From Saccoglossus kowalevskii (Eukaryota; Hemichordata; Enteropneusta; Harrimaniidae), in the NCBI RefSeq assembly GCF_000003605.2, contig NW_003108087.1, positions 405,070 to 450,235 on the forward strand: a stretch of 45,166 nucleotides of DNA, in the 5' to 3' direction. A program made the translations under genes and the position numbers. Position 1 is the first letter of the stretch; the number at the start of each line of letters is the position of its first letter. Below the pieces are notes generated by a model. The model searched no databases, was not told the origin of the DNA, and saw only the letters and a list, made by a program, of their open reading frames with translations. Shown here in pieces: positions 34,101 to 45,166 of the stretch.

Positions 34101-37100
34101 GAACAGTGTGTCGCATTACAAGAATCAGCGCATGTAAAATGCAAATAAAATAGACACAGTCAAAGATTCTTCACCCGCAGTCGCCTCCTAAAAATAAATA
34201 TAAATGTTAAACGTAAAAAATGTGACAAAACAAACAAAAGAATGAATTGGGATTTGTTTAATTGGGATTGTAATTGTGATGTCAGAACAAAGAATTGAAA
34301 TGACGATAATTAATTCAACTCCATTCGGATATGTGATTATGAGAGGCTTTCATATATATCACCGGGACACAACTTTAAAAGTTGAGATTGGAGAAAACAT
34401 AAATATTCAATAAATCATATAATTCGAGAAACTCTGGATAAGAGAGGGGTTCGTGAATATAATGAGACAACATATTCTTAAACGATATTGCTTATTTTGT
34501 AAAAAAAAAAAAAAATTAAAAGTCTGTCTCGCAATCACTGAGAAAAGTCTTGTTGTGTATTTCTACAATAAAAAAAACGATTCTGCTTTGAGGTACAAGA
34601 ATTGTGTAGTGGCTTAAATTGGATTGATCGCTGCTGATCAGATATAATGATCGACGTCAGAGTCTCTCTGTAGGCGCTGTTATAAATAACCGTAGTTTTT
34701 ATTAAATTCAAACTTTCATTTGCCACTGCTTAGAGAGGGGGTCTTCCGTTCCCGCCTCGCTGCTGATATTAACTGACGACAAAAGCCGTATTGTGAAGCT
34801 TTGCTTATACTGTATGCTACCAGCGGGACGCAAATCGTTTTTCTTTTCGTAGTTGCAGTTATTGTCGGGCATACGGATCGTTTTTTATGCTTCTGTCGCT
34901 TTCCAGTATAAATTAACAGGCACAGAATTACCTTGTCTACCCTGCTAAGCTTGCTCAATATTACAATGGCAAAGCACGATTTGTTTCGGGGGATACGTTT
35001 TTGCTGCGAGTAAAGGAAGTTGAAAAGTTAACGTTGTATTGCTTCCCGGATCACCATGGCAACGAGGCAAGGCCTTCCGTCGGGCCATCGATGGCTTTTT
35101 CAATTTGCCTGCTCATTGATCAAATCTGGTGCTTTTAGCATTTCAATGCTTTTTGCGGGGGGAAATCAAATGTGAGGCGATTTATGAAAAAAAAAGCTCG
35201 CGCGAACTCGGAAGTTCTTAAACCAGGTTGTGTGAAAGCTGGAAAAAAACAGGAGAAAGTGAGACTGACATTAAATGGACCTTCTACTAAGTGAGCCAGG
35301 ATGCTCCTTTCCCGGTCTGTTAGAGGTTGTCATTATCCTTTTAAGGCTATTTTCTTTGCAACCCATGCATGCTCAGGACTTCCTGAAACGTACAAGTAAA
35401 ACAACTTAGGGCTTGCGAGAGATTGTATGTGAAGCCTTTCCAAGACGTACAGGGAGCAATTTAAAAATTAAGGCCTACAATGAAAGGGTGCATTATGTTG
35501 AATCGCTTAAAAGCCGCTCTCTTCCTGTGAACAACCGACAACCGTGTTTCAAAGCAGCATTCAAAATTACGTTCGTACAATCACACACTAATGTGAACTT
35601 CGGCTTTGACATGTTTTTGCCTTTCTTGTCTTGTTCGGTCGTTTAATCAGGGGGTCAAAAAAAATGCACACGTACAGAGAGAATGTCTGGAATAGTGAAA
35701 GGATCAATCCACTTTATATCGCTCAAGGACCGACAAGAGCTGTCACATCAACTTTGTTTTGTTTCTCTCTGTGTTTGTGATTCTTGAAGCGATGGCTTCT
35801 CGACCCCCCAATTCTCGCGTTTACTGTGAATTACAATGCTGGACACGTAGCTCGCAAACGAACGATACGACAACGGAAACGAACGAGAAAATCCGTATGC
35901 ACCTGTGAACTAGCAAACGAGCTCTCCCGCCAGGCTATTGTGACTCAGTGGGAATTTCTTCAACTAATAAGGGTTTTTTCTCCTATTAAAATTACCCTTC
36001 GTGTGTAATATTCTGAACATTTCTATTTTAACGACTCAAAAACCCAAATTTCGATCTTCCATATTCCTTCTCTGTCTATTTCTTTCTCAAAACTCCAATT
36101 GCAGACACTACATATCAATGTCACTTTCTATTTTAAGTGCAATATAACGCCGTATTCCCTTAGCAATTCTATTCATCTATGTGTGTGTGATCTGTTATTC
36201 CCCTGGCCAGTCACAGCGATGCTCTGAGGCGTAGTAGTTCGGTAATTAACTTTATTCGTCGTCTACTCTACCAATCTTTATTGGATGATTTTTTGTCACG
36301 GCATTGTTACTATTTGTTGAATGAAATGAACATCGGTGTTAATTTCATAGATTTGCATCCACCCATTCTGACTTAAGATCGCAATAACATAAAAAAAAAT
36401 CTCCAAGTACGAAATTCGACCTTAGTTGAAATATTCTCTACACTGGTCGTTACTGTTGCAGAGGTCGTAGAGTAAAGTAAAGGTTCATTTGTTACTATTA
36501 CTAAATAAAACAAGTCATCCCCATTAAGCTTTTCACCGCCGATAAATGACCTTGAACGAAAGTAACTAAAGTACTATATTTCCATCACGGCTGATCTAAT
36601 CGTTAATTCCTAGCTTTTGTTGTGCTGTATGACGTTAGGGAAAATGTTAATCTATCAAAAAATGGGAAAGTCGGTCACTTATTGAGCAGCCTACTTCTCC
36701 CTCTCTGTATTTCAGTTAATTAGGAAAACTAGTAATATGAGAAGAAGAAAAATTGTATTCAACGTAAAAAACGTTTACCTCTAAAGTGTGTTTATGCCTA
36801 TCACGGTACATATCTGTGATCATCTCATTCTGTTCTTAAATTCAATTGGCAATTACATTGTAAGCGTTTTGAAGAATTACAATTATAACCTGTTACAAAA
36901 CCACATTCGCATGTCTTCTGTCGGAGTTTTACCAAATTGTAACCATGGCTCCAAACTCTACGCGCGGTGTCTGTCGCTCCCACCTGTTAGCAATTACAGG
37001 ATTGGCTCCGTGTAAGCATAGAGCTAAACGTCATTGTTTACCTTCGTGGCGTGAGTGTCACAGTCGCGAAAGAAACCTAAGCATATCGAAACATGCTTTC

Positions 37101-39365
37101 ATCATTATTGAAACCCGGACCAAAATCAAGTGTAACCAATGATAATTATAGTGCATCTATTGTTTGGTCGGATTATAATGATCCCCACGATTGATACTAT
37201 AATAAGTTATTAAAAATCCTAGTCGAGTGCCCCCACGCTGTTTGCCTTTTAAATTTGCTGGCATTGGGGTGACTTTTGTATTTTGGCTGGCGGCATAATC
37301 TGTTTTCCACCCCGCTGGCATTTTGAACAAAGGCTCTCTGATGAACGGATGGAACAGACAGGGGATGAAACGCGATTCGTAAACAGTACGACTGCATCCC
37401 GAAGCCCAGCAAGGAGCCCCTTCTCCGCGCTTTCAGTTTGAATTGCACCAATAAAATTACAATTTAACGCGTCGGAGATATTTCCCCATTACCCGCGAGT
37501 GATCATGAAGACTGCCAGCAGGACTCGCGCGTCTTTGTTTTCTAAACACTGGCTGCCATGAAATGCGCATCGCTGTTGTGAATTGAAGCAACATTTTATG
37601 TCATTCTACCATTTCCACTGAGATTTAGAAGAAGAAAAAAAACAGCCATCCATCCACTGTACAACGAACCAATCACAAACTGCGCGCACACGCGACGGCT
37701 GACATTTTGTAAGTTCAATCGCGGTGATCATTTTTGTTTAAAAATTAAGAAATAAAAAGAAATTATTACACTGCACGTTGATTTGAAGAATGTCAATTGA
37801 CATTAATATAATAAACACGGTCAGAAATGTACAATATGTCTGCGCACGAGTAATAACTATGTGATGAATTATGCAGGTAATAGGCGAAATGAACGCAGAC
37901 AAGGATAGTGTTTGATGTCAGATTTATTGTTTACATGTAATTCACATTGAACGGGCAATCAAAAAATCACTAGTACACACGAGTTCGCTGCAAGTCTCGA
38001 ATTAGTTGCCATATTAGGATAAATACAGTTAAATCAAATATCAGATTAAATAATAAGATTATCTTCTGTATTGCCTGGAGTGAGTATATATATAACAATT
38101 GGCGCACTTTAGAAGGTTAGAAGAAAGATAGAATGCGACAGTTAGCAATCTACCAGCAAGTGAAAACGCGGGGTTATTTCATTGTGGTCTGTATGGTATG
38201 AGACTGTATGGCGAGGAAGGGAAACGGACAAGAATCTGGAGCAAGGTTGTGTCATCATAAAACTATTCACAAAAAAAGGACCCGGACTCCAATTTGATAT
38301 ATTTTGCATGCTACTAAAAATGGCGGGAAATGGTGACGTCCTTTTAAGACCAGATTGTGATTGAATTTATGACAGCGCAAATTGGAAGAAAATGAAATGA
38401 TGGACAGACAGCAAAGAGAGATACGGGAGTTTCTCGACTCGCCCTGTCTTCCCTGTCCGCTCCGTACATGGTTTGAGACGACAATACGTGCACAGACATA
38501 CAGGTATGTTTTCTTTTACTTGGTTTTTACTTTAATTTGTTTTTGTTTTGTTTTCAAAAATCGGTTATGATCATCGGTCCGCAGTATGTGCTTATTGTCA
38601 AGCCATGCGGCGGCATGTCAGTGAGAAAGTCGTTCGAACGCACTTCAGTCACAAGTCTTCTAGCCCCCAAGGCAGAAGTGGACCCGATGACCCGTCTAAG
38701 ACTGACACCCATGATACCCATTTGCACACATATGGTAGAGGTGATGAATTCACGAGTCAACAACCAACGTCAAACACATCCATTTCCTTACTAAAATTCG
38801 ACATTTTCATTTTGCCTTTGGCTTGGTTTTCCTCACCGCGTTGTTGATTCATTTTCGCTCACATCTACATCACAACCACATTGCATTTTCTACAGTATGT
38901 CAGTAGTGGCCCTCCGGCGATCCCACCGCACTGCGGTTTATAGAAGGTCAGCCGAAATAAGCAGTTGTTAACCTGTGTATCTGATTTTTTTAGTAACGGA
39001 ATGACAACACAATGTTAGGTTCACCCTCCACAGCAAGTAGATGTTGGAGATTCTACTTATACCGAATGTTTTACGACGAGTTTTATAAAAAAAAAAAAAA
39101 AACTTACTGCCCTGTTTTCTTAACAACACAATCAGACGAATTGGTCCGAGAAGTTCCGTACCTTGCCCCCAAAAAATACACCTCGAAAACGTTTGATAGT
39201 AAACATATGTATATTTCACAAGTCAAGACCATTTAGTTACGGGACTCTCCGCCTAATACCAACGACAACTCTAAGTACTGTGAGACTCAAGGGACCTAAA
39301 TCAGTGTAATGTTTTCTTAGGATTCATGGGAGTACACACACGGAACGAATATAACAAAAAATATC
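31130..39365. other. otp upstream intergenic region, no assured gene
   Basis: About 8.2 kb with only weak frames. The longest is 33360-33719 (+, 119 codons), which has no recognisable domain. A GC-richer stretch at 38342-38850 has overlapping open frames on both strands and splice-like sites, but no frame-consistent splice form. A-runs lie at about 34501-34515 and 39088-39102. Distal regulatory DNA of otp is possible but not shown. Confidence 0.45.
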
Positions 39366-39370
39366 GCGTT

Positions 39371-39501
39371 GTTAAAGGGCGGTGGTCGTCGCACAGTGCG
39401 CGTTCGAATTTTATGTAAACAATCTATTTTACAGACATTGTGTACGTCGCTACTAGTCTCACATGGAATAGAACACGGCGCGACGACCACCACCTTTTAA
39501 C
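39371..39501. mobile_element. MITE with TTAA ends and GTCGTC inverted termini (131 bp)
   Basis: The left end is GTTAAAGGGCGGTGGTCGTC and the right end, read inverted, is GTTAAAAGGTGGTGGTCGTC. TTAA lies just inside each outer edge and can be read as the target duplication, leaving termini beginning AGG/AAGG. That agrees with the RRG start and TTAA target of Kolobok-type elements. There is no coding capacity. Confidence 0.75.
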
Positions 39502-39728
39502 TATCATTCCTTCATTTTACCAAATCGCTGTTGTAACGAAAGTGATCGAATATTATAATACCGGTAAATTTAAACAATGAGTGTTTGGACAATTTCTGCA
39601 GTGTGTAGTTACAAGTATTCATATTTCTACGCGTAGTAATTTTAGATTAACTAATTTTATTTAACTAAATTTAGTTCAATAGATAATTTCAATGTCTACC
39701 CAGTATAATGTCAGCACCCCACCATGTG

Positions 39729-39822
39729 GCAAAGCGCCAGTCGTCACTCGCGTCGTGTTCGACATGCGACATTATACAACGCGTGTTTACACGAAATTCG
39801 AACGCGCTGATCGACGATAATG
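39729..39822. mobile_element. Related short repeat, inverted relative to 39371-39501
   Basis: Its reverse complement reads ATCGTCGATCAGCGCGTTCG then AATTTCGTGTAAACACG, which parallels GTCGTCGCACAGTGCGCGTT then CGAATTTTATGTAAACAAT at 39385-39423. The ends also carry GTCGTC (39739) and its inverted form (39811-39816). It also resembles 8398-8480. Boundaries are approximate. Confidence 0.45.
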
Positions 39823-40018
39823 TACTATGAAAACACGTGTACAGAAAATTTAGACACTCCATTGACCATTGACAAAATACGTAGCATTATGATTCAGACT
39901 GTGCAAAGGTTATTTATCATCTGAGTTGACTGTTTTATACAAATAGGATGTGCCGTTTTCACCAAATTATTATTTCTAAATAATTGTGTTATTTTTTTTC
40001 TAGTTGTCGGGTGATTCA

Positions 40019-40114
40019 GTATCGAATCTACAATCTGATTCGATACCGCACTCGAGTTCTTTATTTAGAAGGACTCGGAGATGGCTAAAATCGAGAATGA
40101 TACGATCTCGTATC
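40019..40114. other. Adjacent hairpins
   Basis: A perfect 10-bp stem GTATCGAATC/GATTCGATAC with an 8-nt loop (40019-40046) is followed by an imperfect stem built from CGAGTTCT/AGAAGGACTCG (about 40052-40078), and by GATACGA/TCGTATC with a 2-nt spacer (40099-40114). The function is unknown. It could be a repeat remnant, a cruciform or a structured RNA. Confidence 0.5.
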
Positions 40115-40129
40115 GTGTATTATTAATAT

Positions 40130-43100
40130 CTAGAAAATCATGGCGTAAAATAAAATTTATTATCCAAGATATCTACTTTCAGTTTTTTCTTTCTTTTATT
40201 AACCATTCCATTGTGGATATTAAAAAACATAAGGGTTATAAAAATGAAATATAGCCAAATTGGGTCGGAATAGCTTTACAGAATATCCAAGACGATGATA
40301 ATTCATAACCTTTTCAAAGTTGTTTTCTTTTTCTCGACAATAAATTATGTATTCATATTTATAAACTATTAAATATTTGCTTCGATTGAAATTATATTAC
40401 AAATTTAAACACTATCGCGTCAGCCGCTGGGTATCGCCTTCGCCTCTGTTTGCTCAGTTTCTGAAATTTGTTCCAATATCCGAGCCTGTCGTCATTTTTT
40501 GTTTTAACCTTTTCAATTTTCTGCTGAACAAAATATCCCGCAGAAAAGTGATCGCCAAAGACAGACTTTTCACTGATACTAGACGTCACACTAAAGACAC
40601 GTGCGTGCGATTCTTAGTACATTTATAGTCCCGGACTAATCCTGTTTTCGATTTGACGGTACCGTCATATGGGAGGAGAGAAATCTACATTCACTCTCGT
40701 ATCTGCTTCATTTACTCATTTTGTCATGAATAACTCAGACATATTGTAATTTTATTTATGAAATTTACACATGAAGTGATATTGTTCAATAATATAGTAA
40801 TGAAAGCATATCCCAGTAGACTCCAGGGCCCTCTCGTCCCAATAGCTTCTTTTTTGTTTCTAACTTTCATGTGATGAAAATAAATTAATCCACGGTCTAC
40901 GTCAATCGTATTAATTGAGCTTTTCACATTTTGTAATGTTTTGGGATTACGTTTACCGTGCATAGTCATGATCGAGAGGAGGGCACGTATTATTAAAAAT
41001 TACTGCAATATAATGTATATACTTTTATGAAATCAAGAGTAGATTTATGAATTTCGATGGTTTCGGATGTAGAGACTTCTCGACATATGAACGGCATGTA
41101 ATGCTGAATATATCACAGGTCAAGGGTTAATGTTCCCTTATGGAAAACACAACGCAATGAACACAATGGCACAGGTGCAATGTCGGTCTCCAGGCAAACA
41201 TTATACTCCATAATTCGGATAAAAAACAAACCTTATAATCAACTATTGGTTGCTATGAAGATTTTTTTTAATGAATGAATAAGAATGGAATTGTGAGATT
41301 CAAATCAAGATAAAGCTGAAATTAAGAAAGCATAACAACAAACAGTCGTGTTGTGTTTGCTTTTCGTGTTTTTTAATTCGTATATTCATTTTCGAAAATT
41401 CGAATTTTGTATTAGACCGGATGAAATGTGTTTTAAAAACACGACTGGTGAGTTTGTTGTCAGATAAATCAAGGCTTTCGCATGTTGCGGATTCTAACGA
41501 CTCGATAACAGGTCTACTTTTCGGCCAGTATTTCCCGCCGGCCAAAGAACGAGCTCAGCTTTCGTTTAACAGCCGCGTGTCAATGTGCAATCATGGCAGA
41601 ATATCGACGATAAATAATATCATACTGGAGCGGCGCGGATTGTCTGTAATACATAGTTTGATTTGCGTAAGTGTCAATTGAAATGGTTTTAATCTAAATT
41701 GAACAAGAACTGTTGCATTGGTTTATTTGTTCTGTTGCCTGTTTCCACTTCATTTTCATGGGTGAGGTATATTTGTTCTTCGCCGATGACGCTGTTTTTT
41801 TTTATTCCATGAGTATTTTTGACATTAACACAGAATGGAATAAAACGACAGAGTCCTTTTCATGTCGATGCAATTTCAACACTTGATTAGGTGTGCGTTT
41901 TACTGTGCCGTATGTGATCAGGCGGAACATTACGTTTTGGATCGTCTAAAACCGAAAACGTGAGTGAACGCGAGATGCAAGACGAGCGTCCAGGCACCGG
42001 GGTCGTGTGTTCGCGTGGCTGTCAAGTCATACACAATTGCAGTCTCTAAAAAGACACTGGAACTCGAATTAATTTGCGGAATAGACTTCTCTTTGTTTGA
42101 ATTATTGTTCTCAGAACCGGTTTTGAATGTAGTTTTTAAATTAATGTTAAAATTTAACCTTTAAAAATATAATTTCATTGATAAAAATATGTATCATCGT
42201 TCTCATTGTTCCGTCCTTTGTACTATCCAGAACAGCAATAAAACCGCACGAAAAGGAGAACAAAACTAATGCTTTACAACGTAACAATACCAGGATTCCT
42301 AAAGATCAAAACAGTGAAAGATAAGAGCAAGGTCTTCCATTTTAGAACATTTCAAATCTTGAAAGCGGCTTCCTCGAAACCCACGACTAAAATACAGAGT
42401 TGCAACAAGCTATAAAATGGATTTTTTTTTGTTTCACATTTGACGTCATGAGCGATGTTCGACAAATTTAACGCATTAAATCTGGATGTTTAGTGTGGAA
42501 ATTAGACAGCTCAAGCGTACACATCCGCATAACGAGCTGAGCGATGGAAACGACCATTGAAACTCGGCGTTCTGACGACACCTTTCCCCCTTACTGCATT
42601 AGTCGGGAATGTGAGCGGCGTGTGGCGATGCGAAGAACAATGACTTGTACCCTATATAATATTTCAACACCATTACCCTCTTGAAAAGCAAAATCACCCT
42701 CAAAGTGGCAAGAGAAAAGACATCAGCAAATGACTTATCGGGAGCCAGGCTAATGTTGCTATGGTGACATCACTTGCCCGTGTGGAGTCGTTAATTTTAG
42801 CCGACTTCAGAAAACATTGAGGATCGACTTTGATGCGTTTTACCGCTCACCTACACTAAAAGCGATCTGAAAATAAACGTTTTCTCTCGTGGCCCAGCAC
42901 ATTGTAACTAACAGTAATCGGCGTTAATCTAAATCTAGGGTGTTCGAGAGTCTTTTAATATCATCCCCTCGGTGTAGTTTGTTAGGAAATGCGGATAAAA
43001 CGGGGATAAAACTTATCAGTTCAGTTAAACACTCAGTGTGATTAGGCTAAAGTATTGTATTTTCAGTCTCCTTCTCTTGGGACGCTATTACAGGGAGAGT

Positions 43101-44095
43101 CAGTCAGTGATCGTTTTTCACTGACATCGGTGATCTCAGTCGCTTGTTCGACTTTATTAACCCCCTTGCACCAGCCATAGGCATATCATTTAAACATTTC
43201 ATACCATGTTAGCAGACAATTGGCCTTCATTTTCTCCCATCACCAATAATTTGCTGCCACTTCAGTTGAATGGATGCATTGTATCAACACCAATTTGTAA
43301 ATTATATAAGTTATATTATTAGCGATAACCCGCTATTTCGCATTTCTGATTCTAATTATAAAACATGTCAGAATAGATCTGGGATAGATGATTAGCTATG
43401 ATCAAAGAATGTGTTCATTTCTCGCCTGTTTGTTGTAGTATACGGATACTTTCAACTATGCCATATAAATAGCATTATGAATACGTCATACTTTCTAGAT
43501 GTACAACAGAAATTACACCTGGGCCATGAAAATTAATGTTATGTTTTTGATTGACGGGACTCGCATCAATGAAATATTGGGTTAGTGGCAACCATGACGT
43601 AATTATTTAATGTTAGTCAAGATGTTGACCAGTTTATAAACATACGGCGCGCGCATGCGTTGTAAATAGATTCGACGCCGTATTTATTTGTTACCCACAG
43701 TAACCCATATAGTCCTCTTATTTCTTAAGGTATGGCGTGAAATGCGTTAGGTACATGTCAGCCAAAAATAAACCCGATTGTACACGTGACACGTGACGTA
43801 ATTATAATCACTTAATTATTTTTTATTATAACTGACGACTAGATAGTGTCATTAAATGAATTGTTTGGATTGAATTAAAGGTTGAGAAATTCACAAACTT
43901 AAGTACGATGTTAACACGGGGAAAATGATGATTCCCCCAGTAAGATATTTTTATTTGCATAAAACAATTTAAAGCGAAACTAACATTGTTTGTTCTTATT
44001 CCTAACTATTACTGAAGACAGCGGGAGGTGATGAGTACTTGCGATTTCCGTGTAAAACAACGGCATTTAATTATATTATATTAATATTGTTATAT
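40130..44095. other. No assured gene; intergenic
   Basis: Only frames under 90 codons with no known domain (for example 41421-41681 and 41300-41545 on opposite strands). An RFX X-box match is at 42755-42768 on the minus strand (GTCACCATAGCAAC). Confidence 0.45.
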
Positions 44096-44272
44096 CTATA
44101 TAGCGTGTAAACCTGGTGTGATTCGCTGTTTGAATACACGTGGTGTTCTGTTTGAGTAATGTTGGATACATAGAAGTGGAGATTGTATGAGGGAAGTGGT
44201 TGTTGGTTCTATAAACGTGACGAGGGTTTGTAGGCAGTGGTGAGTGTTGCTGGTAGCAGTGGTGATGATGTA

Positions 44273-44292
44273 TGTGTGTGTGTGTGTGTGTG
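44273..44292 (+). repeat. (TG)10 microsatellite
   Basis: Ten uninterrupted TG dinucleotides inside a TGG/TGA-rich strand that grades into the minisatellite to the right. The minus-strand frame 44383-44096 is a by-product. Confidence 0.95.
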
Positions 44293-44400
44293 AATTGTGG
44301 GTATCGTTGGTTGTATTAAAATGGCGATTCTGTGTAATGGTGAGCAGCGCTGGTTGCATGAACATATTGTGTCGGTTGTACATATATGTAGTGATGGTGT

Positions 44401-45166
44401 GAGTGGTTGTCTAAAATGGTAATATTGAGAGGAATGGTGGGATTGAGTGGTTGTCTAAAATGGTAATATTGAGAGGAATGGTGGGATTGAGTGGTTGTCT
44501 GAAGTGGTAATGGTGTGAGTAATGGTGGGATTGAGTGGTTGTCTAAAATGGAAATGGTGGGAGTAATGGTGGGATTGAGTGGTTGTCTAAAATGGTAATG
44601 GTGGGAGTAATGGTGGGATTGAGTGGTTGTCTAAAATGGTAATGGTGTGAGTAACGGTGGGATTGAGTGGTTGTCTGAAGTGGTAATGGTGTGAGTAATG
44701 GTGGGATTGAGTGGTTGTCTAAAATGGAAATGGTGGGAGTAATGGTGGGATTGAGTGGTTGTCTAAAATGGTAATGGTGTGAGTAATGGTGGGATTGAGT
44801 GGCTGTCTATAATGGTAATGGTGTGAGTAATGGTGGGATTGAGTGGCTGTCTAAAATGGTAATGGTGTGAGTAATGGTGGGAATGAGTGGTTGTCTAAAA
44901 TGGTAATATTGTGAGTAATGGTGGGATTGAGTGGTTGTCTAAAATGGTAATATTGTGAGTAATGGTGGGATTGAGTAGTTGTCTATAATGGTAATATTGT
45001 GAGTAAGGTGGGATTGAGTGGTTGTCTAAAATGGTAATATTGAGAGGAATGGTGGGATTGAGTGGTTGTCTGAAGTGGTAATATTGTGAGTAATGGTGGG
45101 ATTGAGTGGTTGTCTAAAATGGTAATATTGTGAGTAATGGTGGGATTGAGTGGTTGTCTAAAATGG
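44401..45166 (+). repeat. 44-bp minisatellite, about 17 units, continues past the window
   Basis: The unit is GAGTGGTTGTCTAAAATGGT followed by AATATTGTGAGTAATGGTGGGATT (second part in two variants, ATATTGAGAGG and ATGGTGTGAG or ATGGTGGGAG). Starts fall every 44 bp (44401, 44445, 44489, 44533 and on); one unit near 45000 is about 1 bp short. There is strong G/T strand asymmetry. The variants are interspersed, which suggests recent homogenisation. Confidence 0.97.

Noticed and set aside
44096-44383. 95-codon minus-strand Thr/His-rich frame
   Set aside because: It is produced by the TG-rich repeat strand and has no other support.
44401-45166. Telomeric or centromeric satellite
   Set aside because: The unit is not a telomere repeat and 17 copies say nothing about a centromere; minisatellite is the safe term.

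Overview
The window looks like a piece of an AT-rich nuclear genome from an invertebrate bilaterian animal. Coding sequence is sparse and broken by GT-AG introns. There are several tandem arrays, short inverted-repeat (MITE-like) elements, a tRNA-headed SINE and one run of Ns marking an assembly gap. Nothing bacterial, phage or plasmid is visible. The taxon below 'invertebrate bilaterian' cannot be fixed from the sequence; a lophotrochozoan or an invertebrate deuterostome would both fit.

The one gene I can name with confidence is orthopedia (otp), a paired-class homeobox transcription factor, on the minus strand in three exons (30977-30860, 30403-30117, 22814-22251). Spliced, it gives 322 residues. 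The homeodomain (residues 90-149) is interrupted by a 7.3 kb intron exactly between homeodomain positions 46 and 47. The C-terminus carries the Otp-specific blocks and a complete OAR motif. A promoter-like stretch with two CCAAT boxes lies at about 31077-31120, and the nearest possible poly(A) signal is at 21485-21490.

Layout. 1-8000: no assured gene, a weak candidate terminal exon near 1530-1627 and several transcription-factor-like motifs (CTCF-like, CRE, X-box-like). 8000-9060: repeat fragments and a 65-bp direct duplication. 11241-13817: a SINE and a roughly 27-copy, 35-bp tandem array with a CACGTG E-box in most units, plus outlying and inverted copies. 14864-15075: a MITE. 15311-15860: ten copies of a 58-bp tandem repeat. 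17608-17817: assembly gap. 19970-20810: two related MITEs in inverted orientation. 21485-31120: the otp locus. 31120-39370: intergenic, only weak open frames. 39371-39822: two more short inverted-repeat elements. 40019-40114: adjacent hairpins. 44401 to the window end: a 44-bp minisatellite that runs off the edge.

Most open reading frames of 60-145 codons in this window look like chance or repeat-derived frames and are left out. I did not find a new multi-gene system. The most useful leads are the E-box tandem array, the MITE family with TTAA-flanked GTCGTC ends, and the question of whether otp here sits in the homeobrain-rax-orthopedia cluster, whose other members are not in this window.
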